NCBI GenBank assembly: GCA_002067965.1
Contig: MVRN01000038.1
Span: 24,001-84,153, forward strand
Direction: 5' to 3'
Source: Pelotomaculum sp. PtaU1.Bin035
Lineage (GTDB): Bacteria; Bacillota; Desulfotomaculia; Desulfotomaculales; Pelotomaculaceae
Length of the DNA: 60,153 nucleotides
Part shown: positions 51,175 to 59,867 of the stretch, piece by piece
Position numbering within the stretch: the stretch's first letter is position 1
How the letters are laid out: each line of letters opens with the position of its first letter
The notes under the pieces: generated by a model
Seen by the model: only the letters and a program-made list of their open reading frames with translations
What the model was told of the DNA's origin: nothing
Databases searched by the model: none
Made by a program: the position numbers and the translations under genes

Positions 51175-51591
51175 ATGAGGATTATTTCGGCTGCTATCGC
51201 AGGCTTAATCACCGGGCTTCTCCTGTATCTGCTCGTCTTCCTCGCCGTTCCGAAGGCTGCTTTCACTGCGTTTCTGGCCGGCTGGGCGGCATCTGGCCTG
51301 TTGTTTTACCGCAAGGCGGAATCTGCCGGGATAATATGGTCAAGGGCATGCCTGACCGCGGCGGCATTATGCCTGATCATCCCGGCAACATCATGGTTTT
51401 TGCCATTTTTCTACGGGCAGCAGGCCGTCCAAACTACGAAACAAAGTGTTTACCACGCGGGCCAGGCTTTCGGGTCAGCGCTCGGCGGCGGCCTGGTAAA
51501 TCTGCTGGCAGGCTCAGCCGGCATCTTGATCGGTTTCTTGCTCCTCTTCACCGCCTACTTCTCCTTAAAGCCCGCAAGGCGAAAAAGATAG
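51175..51591 (+). CDS. Unrecognised four-helix membrane protein
   Basis: The protein has 138 residues with about four hydrophobic segments (IISAAIAGLITGLLLYLLVF; AFLAGWAASGLLFY; LTAAALCLIIPATSWFLPFF; LLAGSAGILIGFLLLFTAYF) and a basic C-terminus. No family is recognised. AAAGGAGG lies 6 bases before the ATG, stronger than any support for the 51085 start. A Gln/Lys/Tyr-containing loop between helices three and four is the only polar part. It stands alone and is followed by a terminator. Confidence 0.75.
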   Translation: MRIISAAIAGLITGLLLYLLVFLAVPKAAFTAFLAGWAASGLLFYRKAESAGIIWSRACLTAAALCLIIPATSWFLPFFYGQQAVQTTKQSVYHAGQAFGSALGGGLVNLLAGSAGILIGFLLLFTAYFSLKPARRKR

Positions 51592-51610
51592 CGCTCCGCC
51601 CTTGGCCATT

Positions 51611-51633
51611 AAGCACCCCAGAGGTGCTTTTTT
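51611..51633 (+). terminator. Rho-independent terminator
   Basis: AAGCACC-CCAGA-GGTGCTT followed by TTTT. Confidence 0.85.
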
Positions 51634-51736
51634 GTTTGATGCCATATTTAATGAGAGGATTTTTAATAACAGCGGAGAATAATTTCTTATTACATTATGT
51701 GCATTTATTTCCACGGGAGGATAGTTATTTATAACA

Positions 51737-53320
51737 ATGAAGCCAAGAAACCTGTTAGCCGCTATTGCTTTATTTGTAGCCGCTTTTTCCCTGGCCGGCA
51801 GTGAATGCGCGGGGGACAACTATACGCAGGTAACTGCGAAAAATGTATCCGACCCGCTGCCCGGACAAGTGTACTATATTAACAGCAAAAACAGCCAGGA
51901 AAGCACATCGTCAAGCAATACAAATGAAAACAAGCCCTTAAGTAAAATCACCGCGTTCAATAAGTTTATTGAAATAGACTACACCAGGGATAACCCGGGC
52001 AACAGCAACCCCGGCAACCATTACTTGTATTACGACACCGGTGAAGATTCTGTCACCTATGCTTCACCTGTGATAGGCATTTTCGTCAGGGACACAATTA
52101 ACAACCCTAGCCTGTTGCCCAGCAATAACAGCGAATTTTCCCAACTGCCTTCCGGTTCGGATCCCGGGGAGTACAACTGGATTGTGAAGCCGCTGTCTTT
52201 TGTTTACACAATCATTCCGTTGGACGATGATGATATTGATATAGAGGATGATGAATATTATTATGATATCGACGATGAAAACGGCACCGGCAGCCGGGTC
52301 CGCAGATATAACCTTTACTGGCCGGCGACACTTAAGCTTAAATATAATAAATTTATGTCTGATCCCAATGGAGCGGTCAGCGTGCTGTACCGCAGAAATG
52401 ACTCGGCCGCATGGGAAATATTGCCTGGCTCAGTAATTAAAACAACCAGCCAGTTAAGTAAAAACCTGGGTGAGGTAGAGGTTACTTTTGCGAAAGACGG
52501 TTTCGGCACCTACTGCGTCGCCAATATTGACGCCGATTTTCTTGATTTTCATATCGCCGGCAGCCCGGTGAAATGGTCGCAGCAATATGTGATGGCGCTG
52601 TGGGCGAAAGGAATCATGAGCCAAACCGGAAGCAACGGTTACTTTGGACTGCTTAAAGCTTTCGGTGACAACAGCGAGTACCGGATTACCCGCGGTGAAT
52701 TCGCGTGGATGCTGGTAAAAGGCATGAGGCTGCCTATAGAGAACAGCGTACAAAGCACTATTTTTTCCGGCGATGAGGATATTTATGACACTTTCGCGGA
52801 TATAGACGGTTCCGACAGTTCTTTTGAACAACTGACCGCTGAATCTGTAGATTACTATGATTACTACCCCAAATGGCCGCTATACACGGTTACCGCCGCC
52901 AAATACGGCTTATTCAACGGAATAAGACATGCCGACAGCGACTTATACTTTGAACCTTCCGCGCTGATCACCCGCGAGCAGGCCGCAGCTCTTATCGCGC
53001 GCGCCGCCAAGCTGAAAGTGGATAAGTTAGAGGAAGCGGACGCAAACTACGACCTGAAGAACGGCAAAATATACGCCGCATTAACCAAACTATACGCTGA
53101 CGCGGATAAAATCAGCCCATGGGCGATGCCCTATGTCCTTGCCGTATCTAAAGCAAAATATATGGAGGGGATCCCCGATTCCGCAAGCGCCCTCGGAGCC
53201 CCTAAAGCTTCCTCTAAGACAAAATATAATTTTGGCACCAGCGGCGATGAACAGTACATTACCCGCGCCCAAGCATCCAAAATCACCTATAAATTACTGG
53301 AAGATTTAAAACTTATTTAA
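51737..53320 (+). CDS. Secreted S-layer-homology (SLH) domain protein
   Basis: A signal peptide (NLLAAIALFVAAFSLAGSECA) is followed by a unique region of about 240 residues with an Asp/Glu/Tyr-rich stretch (LDDDDIDIEDDEYYYDIDD), perhaps Ca2+-binding. Three SLH-like repeats follow: YRITRGEFAWMLVKGM, then the repeat ending in LITREQAAALIARAA, then YITRAQASKITYKLL. SLH domains bind pyruvylated cell-wall polymers, so the protein is probably anchored at the surface, though SLH number one is weak. The ATG has only a distant GGGAGGA (15 bases). A terminator follows. The function of the N-terminal part is unknown. Confidence 0.85.
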   Translation: MKPRNLLAAIALFVAAFSLAGSECAGDNYTQVTAKNVSDPLPGQVYYINSKNSQESTSSSNTNENKPLSKITAFNKFIEIDYTRDNPGNSNPGNHYLYYDTGEDSVTYASPVIGIFVRDTINNPSLLPSNNSEFSQLPSGSDPGEYNWIVKPLSFVYTIIPLDDDDIDIEDDEYYYDIDDENGTGSRVRRYNLYWPATLKLKYNKFMSDPNGAVSVLYRRNDSAAWEILPGSVIKTTSQLSKNLGEVEVTFAKDGFGTYCVANIDADFLDFHIAGSPVKWSQQYVMALWAKGIMSQTGSNGYFGLLKAFGDNSEYRITRGEFAWMLVKGMRLPIENSVQSTIFSGDEDIYDTFADIDGSDSSFEQLTAESVDYYDYYPKWPLYTVTAAKYGLFNGIRHADSDLYFEPSALITREQAAALIARAAKLKVDKLEEADANYDLKNGKIYAALTKLYADADKISPWAMPYVLAVSKAKYMEGIPDSASALGAPKASSKTKYNFGTSGDEQYITRAQASKITYKLLEDLKLI

Positions 53321-53382
53321 AAAGGCCTGCTCGCCCGGAAGTCCGCCAAGGTTATGTTAAACCTGACATATACAAAAAAGGG

Positions 53383-53411
53383 CCGGTCAGATACGGAATC
53401 TGGCCGGTTTT
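53383..53411 (+). terminator. Rho-independent terminator
   Basis: CCGGTCAGAT-ACGGA-ATCTGGCCGG followed by TTTTCT. Confidence 0.85.
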
Positions 53412-53492
53412 CTATTCCAATTATCAAGATATTTTGCATTATTTTCATTCATACTGGCCAAACTATATTTAACACAAAGGAGGTGGATATCG

Positions 53493-53708
53493 TTGACACA
53501 GATGACTGAAATGGAGCTTTTCCATATCGAAGAGCAGTTAAGGTCGGAAGCCGTGGCTATAGCGAAAAACGCGACCTGCGCCCAGCAGTCTACCGACCCG
53601 AAACTCCAGCAAATGTATTCTACAATTGCAGACAGGCACCGTAGCCACTATGAAACTATTTTAAGGAATGTACAAAATTTTGTAGGAGGCGCATATCATG
53701 CTCGATGA
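53493..53708 (+). CDS. Small CotF-like spore coat protein
   Basis: The protein has 71 residues, helical, with MTEMELFHIEEQLRSEAVAI and QMYSTIADRHRSHYETILRN, the half of the ferritin-like CotF bundle that often occurs as a separate gene before a full cotF. The start is TTG at 53493 with AGGAGGTG 7 bases upstream. It overlaps the next gene by 11 bases. It is a putative component of the spore coat; expression in the mother cell is expected but no sigma-E or sigma-K promoter was identified. Confidence 0.78.
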   Translation: MTQMTEMELFHIEEQLRSEAVAIAKNATCAQQSTDPKLQQMYSTIADRHRSHYETILRNVQNFVGGAYHAR

Positions 53709-54111
53709 AAAGGACAGGCTAACCGATTCCCTGATTACTCAAAAGCACATTGCCAGCGGTTATAATCTGGCTGCCGCAGAGGCTTCAAACACACAGCTCA
53801 AAGACACATTTCTCAATATATTAAAGGACGAGCACTTGATCCAGCATGAAATTTTCAACGAAATGAGCAACCATGGCTGGTATCAGCCCAAACCCGCAAA
53901 CATCAATGACATTAATCAGAATATGAACAAATGGAGCCAGGAACTGCAGCGGGTGCAGAGCACCGCTTACAGCCGGCCGGGAACACAGCAAGGCAACTAC
54001 CAGGCCTCTTTCCCGCAATACGGTTTTCAAACCGGCGCCGGCATGCAGCAAATGGGCAGCGAAGTCCAACATCAAACCATGTACCGTCCTCCTCAAAACC
54101 CCATGGTTTAA
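53698..54111 (+). CDS. CotF-family spore coat protein
   Basis: DRLTDSLITQKHIASGYNLAA and TFLNILKDEHLIQHEIFNEM, then GWYQPKPANINDI are typical of CotF-family proteins. The C-terminal 50 residues are Gln/Tyr/Gly/Pro-rich (PGTQQGNYQASFPQYGFQTG), a low-complexity tail common in coat proteins. Length is 137 residues. It is translationally coupled to the small CotF-like gene in front, and followed by a terminator. It indicates that the organism can form endospores. Confidence 0.88.
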   Translation: MLDEKDRLTDSLITQKHIASGYNLAAAEASNTQLKDTFLNILKDEHLIQHEIFNEMSNHGWYQPKPANINDINQNMNKWSQELQRVQSTAYSRPGTQQGNYQASFPQYGFQTGAGMQQMGSEVQHQTMYRPPQNPMV

Positions 54112-54124
54112 CTATTAGTGCGCG

Positions 54125-54151
54125 CCCCCTTTTTAAGGGGGTTATTTTTTT
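54125..54151 (+). terminator. Rho-independent terminator
   Basis: CCCCCTT-TTT-AAGGGGG followed by TTATTTTTTT. Confidence 0.85.
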
Positions 54152-54401
54152 AGAATAATAATCCTGGAACTTACTTTCACACCTTCATAACGACCGTTCA
54201 CGGCAGGCGGCACGGGCGCCCCAAATCTTGCCTGACCATTCGACTGCCTATAATGCATTTAACCGGCCTATTGTGCTAACTAAAAGCAGTTTTCTTAAAT
54301 ATTCAAAATAAATAGTGTAATATAAGAGAGGTCGAAATGTGCGAAAGAGTTGATAAAGCATCTATAAATCAATATCCAAATAAAATAATGGAGGGGAAAA
54401 C

Positions 54402-56363
54402 ATGGCGGAAATGCAATCGATGATGGTTGAGAACCGGGTTTTTGATCCACCGGCGGACTTTGTCGCGAAAGCCAGGATTAAAAGTTCGGCAGAGTATGAG
54501 GAAATGTACCGCAGGTCCATTGAAAGCCCGAACGAGTTTTGGGCGGAAATGGCCGAAGAAAACCTGACTTGGTTCAAAAAATGGGAAAGTGTGGAAGAAT
54601 ACAGCTTTACGGACGATGTGTTTGTCCGCTATTTCGCAGGCGGCAAGATTAACGTATCGTACAACTGCCTGGACCGCCACTTGGATAGCTGGCGGAGGAA
54701 CAAGGCCGCGCTCATCTGGCAGGGTGAGCCTCTAGGGGATACCAAGACCTTCACTTATCAGCAACTGCACAATGAAGTCTGCAAATTCGCCAATGTCCTG
54801 AAAAGCCAGGGCGTTAAAAGAGGAGACCGGGTGGGCATTTATCTGCCAATGATACCTGAATTGGCTATCGCCATGCTGGCCTGCACCAGGATCGGCGCCA
54901 TCCACTGCATCGTTTTCGGCGGATTCAGCGCAGAAGCAATACGGGACAGGATGCTGGACGCCGAAGCAAAAATACTGATCACCAACAACTATGGATACCG
55001 CTCCGGCAAGTTGCTGGGTTCCAAAGATGTGGCAGACAATGCCATGAACCAATGTCCTGATATCAAGAAGTGCATCGTTGTCAAAAGAATCGACAAGGAA
55101 TGCAATATGGTTGAAGGAAGAGACGTATACTGGGACGACTTAATGGCGGAAGCTTCGAACAAATGCGAAGCAGAAGCAATGGACGCGGAAGATCCGCTTT
55201 TTATTCTATATACAAGCGGCAGCACGGGCAAACCCAAGGGCGTCATGCATACCACCGGCGGCTATCTGCTCTATGCGCTTACGACTTGCAAGTATTATTT
55301 TGACTTACGAGACGAGGACGTTTATTTCTGCACAGCGGATATTGGCTGGGTAACCGGACACAGCTATGTTGTATACGGCCCGCTGGCATTAGGGGTAACT
55401 TCCCTGATGTTTGAAGGAGTGCCGAACTATCCCAAGCCGGACAGGTTCTGGGAAGTTGTAGAGAAGTTTGGGGTAAATGTTTTCTATACGGCGCCCACCG
55501 CCATCCGGGCAATGATGAAAGACGGCGAGGAGTGGCCCAATGGCAGAGACATCAGTTCCCTGCGCCTGTTGGGTTCAGTCGGCGAGCCTATTAACCCGGA
55601 AGCCTGGATGTGGTACCATACAGTGATTGGCAAAGAAAAATGTCCGATTGTTGATACATGGTGGCAGACTGAAACCGGCGGGCACTTAATCGCCCCGATG
55701 CCGGGCGCGCACCCGTTAAAGCCCGGTTCGGCCGTAAAACCGTTCTTTGGCGTGGCTCCAGTGCTGCTAACAACTGAAAACGAAGAAGCCGGAGTGAATG
55801 TAGGCGGACACCTGTGCTTGAAGAAGCCCTGGCCCGGCATCATGCGCGGTGTGTATGGAGATCCCGGCAGATTTAAGGAAACTTACTTTGTGCAACATCC
55901 CGGTTACTATTTCAGCGGCGACGGCGCCCGCAAAGATGAAGACGGTTATTACTGGTTAATGGGCCGTGTAGACGATGTAATTAACGTTTCCGGCCACAGG
56001 ATGGGCACCGCGGAAGTTGAAAGCGCGCTGGTAGCGCACGCTCTAGTAGCCGAAGCGGCAGTGGTAGGTTATCCACATGATATCAAAGGAGAAGGTATTT
56101 ACGCATATGTAACGCTAAACGCGGGCGTTGAGGCAAGCGACGCGCTGAAAAAAGAACTGGTGGCGCACGTCCGCAAGGAGATTGGCCCGATTGCTTCGCC
56201 GGACAAGATCCAATTTACGCCTGGCATGCCCAAGACCAGGAGCGGCAAGATCATGAGGCGTATTTTGAGGAAAATTGCCGCGGGAGCTATCGACGAACTG
56301 GGTGATACCTCGACATTGGCCGATTCCACGGTGGTCGACGACTTAGTGGCCAACAGGCAGTAA
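54402..56363 (+). CDS. acs: Acetyl-coenzyme A synthetase (AMP-forming)
   Basis: [20 protein letters not shown] is the ATP/AMP-binding loop, [16 protein letters not shown] the adenylation motif, and [15 protein letters not shown] contains the catalytic lysine that acetylation silences. Acs makes acetyl-CoA from acetate, ATP and CoA. Length is 653 residues, as usual. GGAGGGG lies 5 bases before the ATG. The gene stands alone between two terminators. In a syntrophic or acetate-using anaerobe it could run in either direction of acetate metabolism, which the sequence does not decide. Confidence 0.95.
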   Translation: MAEMQSMMVENRVFDPPADFVAKARIKSSAEYEEMYRRSIESPNEFWAEMAEENLTWFKKWESVEEYSFTDDVFVRYFAGGKINVSYNCLDRHLDSWRRNKAALIWQGEPLGDTKTFTYQQLHNEVCKFANVLKSQGVKRGDRVGIYLPMIPELAIAMLACTRIGAIHCIVFGGFSAEAIRDRMLDAEAKILITNNYGYRSGKLLGSKDVADNAMNQCPDIKKCIVVKRIDKECNMVEGRDVYWDDLMAEASNKCEAEAMDAEDPLFILYTSGSTGKPKGVMHTTGGYLLYALTTCKYYFDLRDEDVYFCTADIGWVTGHSYVVYGPLALGVTSLMFEGVPNYPKPDRFWEVVEKFGVNVFYTAPTAIRAMMKDGEEWPNGRDISSLRLLGSVGEPINPEAWMWYHTVIGKEKCPIVDTWWQTETGGHLIAPMPGAHPLKPGSAVKPFFGVAPVLLTTENEEAGVNVGGHLCLKKPWPGIMRGVYGDPGRFKETYFVQHPGYYFSGDGARKDEDGYYWLMGRVDDVINVSGHRMGTAEVESALVAHALVAEAAVVGYPHDIKGEGIYAYVTLNAGVEASDALKKELVAHVRKEIGPIASPDKIQFTPGMPKTRSGKIMRRILRKIAAGAIDELGDTSTLADSTVVDDLVANRQ

Positions 56364-56378
56364 GAATTAAGCATATTA

Positions 56379-56410
56379 AAGCGGGCTTGAGAAATTCAAG
56401 CCCGCTTTTT
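56379..56410 (+). terminator. Rho-independent terminator after acs
   Basis: AAGCGGGCTTGA-GAAAT-TCAAGCCCGC followed by TTTTT. Confidence 0.9.
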
Positions 56411-56541
56411 CATTGCCCTAATTTTATTTATTCCTCCTCGTCGTTAATGGAACAATGTTGCATATTTTTTCGTCTTAGATAATGACTGTATAGAAAATTC
56501 GTCTTTCCAGGCGAAAGACATTAAAAGGCGGGGGAATTATT

Positions 56542-57099
56542 ATGAAGAGGCGTTCGATTAAGGCGTTGGTAGTGGGGCTTGTTGTCATGTTTACTTTTAC
56601 TGCCGGAGTATTCGCGGATACAAAAGGGGTAAATGTGATTATTAACGGGCAAAAGCTGGAAGGCGCCGGGGTTGATTTGAACGGCCAGGTGATGGTCCCT
56701 CTTGAAACGCTGACCCGCGCTCTGGGAGGCAGTTTCACATGGTCTCCCGAGGACGGAACGGCAAACGTAAACCTGCCTGCTTTAAGTGAAACTAGCGGCA
56801 ATGATCTAAAAGACAACTATTCAATTAAAGTTAATAAAATTACGGAAGGACTCACTATCCTGACCGTATCGGGAGAAGTAACCAACACGAGCAATCAAAA
56901 ACTTACAACGTTGACTGTATACGGCAAATTATTAGACGCCTACGGGCAGGAGCTTACCAAAACACCTACCAACAGCCTCAAACCAACTGAACTGAATCCT
57001 GGTGAAACAGGCACATTTGAAGTTATCTTCATGGATTACTACAAATTTAAAGACAGTAACGCCAAATACGGCATCTACGTCCAAGGTTTCATGCTTTAA
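56542..57099 (+). CDS. Secreted copper-amine-oxidase N-domain/FxLYD-like protein
   Basis: A signal peptide (SIKALVVGLVVMFTFTAGVF) is followed by the stalk-like copper amine oxidase N-terminal fold (VNVIINGQKLEGAGVDLNG; VMVPLETLTRALGGSFTW) and then a beta-sandwich of the FxLYD type (LTILTVSGEVTNTSNQKLTT). No catalytic domain is present, so it is a small secreted or wall-associated protein of unknown role; such proteins are numerous in Peptococcaceae. Length is 185 residues. A strong two-way terminator follows. Confidence 0.82.
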   Translation: MKRRSIKALVVGLVVMFTFTAGVFADTKGVNVIINGQKLEGAGVDLNGQVMVPLETLTRALGGSFTWSPEDGTANVNLPALSETSGNDLKDNYSIKVNKITEGLTILTVSGEVTNTSNQKLTTLTVYGKLLDAYGQELTKTPTNSLKPTELNPGETGTFEVIFMDYYKFKDSNAKYGIYVQGFML

Positions 57100-57147
57100 A
57101 CGGATCTATGGCGCCGGACCTGTGACATGCTGCAATTAAAAAAAGAG

Positions 57148-57191
57148 CCGTATAGAAAAACCCTCTTAAATAGAGGGGTTTTTTTATACGG
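57148..57191. terminator. Strong bidirectional terminator
   Basis: CCGTATA and AAAAACCCTC pair with GAGGGGTTTTT and TATACGG around TTAAATA. It serves the gene at 56542 and the NifU-like gene, whose stop codon lies inside it. Confidence 0.88.
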
Positions 57192-57405
57192 ATATCACTT
57201 CTTTTACTTCTGGAATCTCCTGCTTGAGCATCCGCTCAATACCCTGCTTGAGGGTTATTGTGGCGCCCGCTCACCCGCCGCAAGCCCCTTTCAGCCGCAC
57301 CTTAACCAGCCCGTCAGGATCCACCTCCACAAGTTCAACATCACCGCCGTCTCTCTGGAGAAACGGCCGCACTTTATTGATTACTTCTTGAACTCTCTCC
57401 TTCAC
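57184..57405 (-). CDS. NifU C-terminal-domain (YutI-like) Fe-S protein with in-frame TGA at a conserved Cys
   Basis: From GTG at 57405 the frame reads [20 protein letters not shown], then [23 protein letters not shown], a TGA (57271-57273), then [28 protein letters not shown] and TAA. This is the whole NifU C-terminal domain, normally a Fe-S scaffold using CxxC (GACxxCPxxxxTL). The TGA replaces the second cysteine, giving C-G-G-Sec if decoded. Nothing else interrupts the gene. A 9-bp hairpin with one bulged base begins 10 bases after the TGA. A TTG at 57435 could extend the N-terminus by 10 residues. The alternative is a nonsense allele or a sequencing error. Confidence 0.72.
57237..57260 (-). 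promoter_or_regulatory. Hairpin downstream of the TGA, candidate bacterial SECIS
   Basis: Minus-strand RNA: CAAU-(A)-ACCCU, loop CAAGC, AGGGU-AUUG, nine base pairs with one bulged A. The loop starts 20 bases after the UGA, inside the window usual for bacterial SECIS elements. The common rule of a G in the first two loop bases is not met (loop CAAGC). Confidence 0.4.
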
Positions 57406-57480
57406 ACCATAATCCGGTTTCTGAAAGCTAAACAAATCTTTTTAGGATAATCCAGATTTATTAACTTTCTCTCCTGCCGA

Positions 57481-57732
57481 CTAAACAGGACGCAGTATCA
57501 CAGGATTCAACATCTGACCTCCGCGCCTGACTTTTATAGCTTGTCCTTGCGACGCATCATCGGATGTGACTGCTAAGAAAACCTTTTCCTTTCCTAATTT
57601 ATTTTTACTTAATTCTCATATGCCGCTTTCAACTCTTGATCTACCTTATAATAGAACGGGTGTTTGTGCCAATAAGTTCGACAATAACGGCATACCTTTA
57701 TTTAGATTTTTATTGCTGCTTCAAACCTCCCT
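57481..57732 (-). pseudogene. Unidentified decayed gene with CRYC motif
   Basis: Minus strand, first frame: EGRFEAAIKI, a TAA (57702-57704), then IKVCRYCRTYWHKHP and FYYKVDQELKAAYE. A one-base shift there continues ELSKNKLGKEKVFLAV, TSDDASQGQAIKVRRGG and QMLNPVILRPV before TAG at 57481-57483. Both parts look protein-like and join smoothly at the shift, so this is probably one gene broken by a nonsense codon and a one-base deletion. I do not recognise the family; CxxC may be a zinc or Fe-S ligand pair. GGGAGG upstream may be the old ribosome site. Confidence 0.5.
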
Positions 57733-57819
57733 TCTTATATATTTCTTAGCAAAACCATATGCTTATCATTAACCAATAAATCTATTTCACCTATTATACC
57801 CGTTAATGACAAGAAAATA

Positions 57820-57843
57820 AACCGCCTGATAAACTAGGCGGTT
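57820..57843 (-). terminator. Terminator of the sigma/anti-sigma operon
   Basis: AACCGCCT and AGGCGGTT arms around an 8-base loop, followed on the minus strand by TTATTTTC; 6 bases after the anti-sigma stop codon. Confidence 0.85.
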
Positions 57844-57848
57844 GTGTT

Positions 57849-58991
57849 TTACTCCAGATTCACTTTTATGGTGGCAAGCTGCACTTCGTCCAGAAGTTTG
57901 CTATGCTGCTTCTTCTTGCTTTCCATTTCTTTCCGTACTTGCGCCAGCCGGTCCTTCGCCGCTTTCAATTCAGCCGGTGAACCGGCGGCTTTATCTACCG
58001 CCACCAGAAGTTCCTGTTCCTCATTCGCCAGGTCTCTTAGGTTATCTTCATAATTGTATAATTTTTCACTGACATCTTTACCTGCAATCTGGCGCAGGTT
58101 GGAGTTCCCCATTTCCCGGATGCCACTCAGCGCCTGTTTGAACCGGTCGTTGGGTACTTTCATAGCGATTGTCCCCCGGTCATTAGCTCCAGGCAGCATA
58201 TAGCCCCCGTTATCCCCGGCCAACTCGGCAATCTTTTCCGGTACGGATGAATCCTCCGCCGCCAGTACTATGGAAGCGCTACGCACCACATTACTGGAAT
58301 CCTTATTTGTTGCCGGAATATTACCATAAGCTGCCTTTTGGTAAATGTTCCCTTCTTTCAGAACCATACTTTGAGTAACACCAGATGATATATCACCCGT
58401 TTTGTCCGTAAGGCTATTCCCGTCCGGCCCGTTCCCTGTCTGATCTGTTTTCCCTGAATTATCCGCAACAATCAGGGGGGTAATCACTTCCAAATGTCCG
58501 GGTTGTCCCAAGCCCCCGCCGGCATCCGTACCCGCATACCCGCCGCCCCCACCACTGCCGGGGTTGCTTTTATCCGGAATTACCGACTCTTCATTCCGTT
58601 CTACCACCACTGGCAACCTATTTCCCCACTGGCCGGGCATTCCATACATTAACGCAGTAATGCCAAATGTCAGCATCATGGTAGCCGCCAAAGCAACAGC
58701 ACGGGACAAGTATCCCTTGTTAAATCCGTTAAAGAACGCTGCTATACCGGATTTTTGCGGAACAGGATTCAGCGCCGCCGCAATTATATCCATTACTTGG
58801 GCGCTAAACTCAGGAGGCGGTATTATTTCCGGCAGGTTTTTCATTGCATTGACAATTTCTTGGAGGGCGCGGTATTCTACCCGGCAGTTCGCGCAGACAG
58901 CCAGGTGGGCGGCAACATCATCCCCAACCGGCGGGCTAAGCACCCCGTCCAGATAGGGAGAAAGCAGTTCCTTGATTTTCAGGCACTGCAT
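57849..58991 (-). CDS. Zinc-finger anti-sigma factor with DUF4349 sensor domain
   Basis: The N-terminus CLKIKELLSPYLDGVLSP and HLAVCANCRVEYRALQEI is the HxxxCxxC zinc-binding anti-sigma fold (zf-HC2). One membrane helix (AVALAATMMLTFGITALMYG, about residues 95-115) follows, then a Gly/Asn-rich extracytoplasmic linker and a DUF4349 domain with a long C-terminal coiled coil (ANEEQELLVAVDKAAGSPAE). It should hold the ECF sigma factor encoded 13 bases upstream at the membrane until an envelope signal arrives. AGGAGG lies 8 bases before ATG 58991, giving 380 residues. Confidence 0.88.
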   Translation of the reverse strand: MQCLKIKELLSPYLDGVLSPPVGDDVAAHLAVCANCRVEYRALQEIVNAMKNLPEIIPPPEFSAQVMDIIAAALNPVPQKSGIAAFFNGFNKGYLSRAVALAATMMLTFGITALMYGMPGQWGNRLPVVVERNEESVIPDKSNPGSGGGGGYAGTDAGGGLGQPGHLEVITPLIVADNSGKTDQTGNGPDGNSLTDKTGDISSGVTQSMVLKEGNIYQKAAYGNIPATNKDSSNVVRSASIVLAAEDSSVPEKIAELAGDNGGYMLPGANDRGTIAMKVPNDRFKQALSGIREMGNSNLRQIAGKDVSEKLYNYEDNLRDLANEEQELLVAVDKAAGSPAELKAAKDRLAQVRKEMESKKKQHSKLLDEVQLATIKVNLE

Positions 58992-59004
58992 CACTCATCC
59001 CTCC

Positions 59005-59607
59005 TTATCTAGCTAGACGTGAGTCCCTACCAAAAAGTTCCCTCCGGTGATCAAATTTTTCTTTAAACGCCTGCCGGGCACGGCTTAAGCGGGATTTTAC
59101 CGTCCCGAGGGAACATTTCATCACTTCAGCAATTTCTTCGTAAGAGAGACCCTGCACTTCCCTCATTACCAAGATAAGGCGATGTTCTTCCGAAAGGCTG
59201 CTAATACATTGCTGGATTGTGTTATTAAACTCAATCCTCTCTACTTCTTCCTCCGGTGAAAGAATCGAGCCGGATATCCGTGAAATAACGTGGTTGCCAT
59301 TTTTCACAGTCTCATTGTCCAAAGATACAACATGGCACCGCTGCTGGCGGCGTATTTCATCGCGGCAGGCATTGGCAGTAATCCGGTAAAGCCAGGTCAT
59401 AAAGCTGGATTCGCCGCGAAAGCCCGGCAACGCCTGGTAAAGCCTCAAGAAAGTATCCTGGGCTAAATCAGAAGCGTCAGCGTGGTTGCCAAGAAAACGG
59501 TATGCCACAGTATAGACTTTATTCTCATATCGGCGGACAAGTTGCTCGAAGGCTTCCATATCCCCGTTTTTACTCTTTTCAATAAGGACTTCATCGGACG
59601 GCTGCAT
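59005..59607 (-). CDS. ECF (group 4) RNA polymerase sigma factor
   Basis: Region 2 is seen in DMEAFEQLVRRYENKVYTVA and NHADASDLAQDTFLRLYQAL; region 4 in LSEEHRLILVMREVQGLSYE and EIAEVMKCSLGTVKSRLSRA. It binds core RNA polymerase and probably responds to envelope stress through the membrane anti-sigma factor downstream. Length is 200 residues. GGAGGAG lies 6 bases before the ATG. An expected autoregulatory ECF promoter (AAC ... CGTC with 16-17 spacing) was not found; CGTC near 59687 has no partner at the right distance. Confidence 0.92.
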   Translation of the reverse strand: MQPSDEVLIEKSKNGDMEAFEQLVRRYENKVYTVAYRFLGNHADASDLAQDTFLRLYQALPGFRGESSFMTWLYRITANACRDEIRRQQRCHVVSLDNETVKNGNHVISRISGSILSPEEEVERIEFNNTIQQCISSLSEEHRLILVMREVQGLSYEEIAEVMKCSLGTVKSRLSRARQAFKEKFDHRRELFGRDSRLAR

Positions 59608-59817
59608 TTCAACACTCCTCCGCGAAAGGCCCGCCCATCACCGGGGTCGCCGGATATTATAAATCCAGATATACATTAAAAGCGTGACGTATCCCATATC
59701 ATAATTTTATATGTTTTCGACACCGTCCACATTAAATCCTTTATTTAGTTAAGTATCTTGCAGGAATTGCTAATGTAAAATAATCCACGAAGCCATTTTG
59801 CCATATCGCCTTTTATA

Positions 59818-59846
59818 TTGACTGAAGACTTATTTTCTGTTAGAAT
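59818..59846 (+). promoter_or_regulatory. Sigma-A promoter of tRNA-Leu
   Basis: TTGACT (59818-59823), 17 bases, TAGAAT (59841-59846); transcription would start about 15 bases before the tRNA. Confidence 0.85.
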
Positions 59847-59867
59847 AAGTTTTGCAAAAAAATAAAC

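Larger units (their letters stand above)
57436..57848. other. Stretch without an intact gene
   Basis: It contains a decayed minus-strand gene (57481-57732) and the terminator of the anti-sigma gene at the right end. AGGAGAG at about 57467 on the minus strand has no start codon at a useful distance. Confidence 0.6.

Noticed and set aside
54337-54384. 15-codon frame upstream of acs as a possible leader peptide
   Set aside because: It has no regulatory codon run and no attenuator stem near it.
57127-57450. Plus-strand frame of 107 codons
   Set aside because: It is antisense to the NifU-like gene, whose protein matches a known family in the other strand.
59608-59760. ECF-type promoter for the sigma gene (CGTC near 59687 with an upstream AAAC)
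   Set aside because: The spacing of about 23 bases is too long for an ECF promoter.
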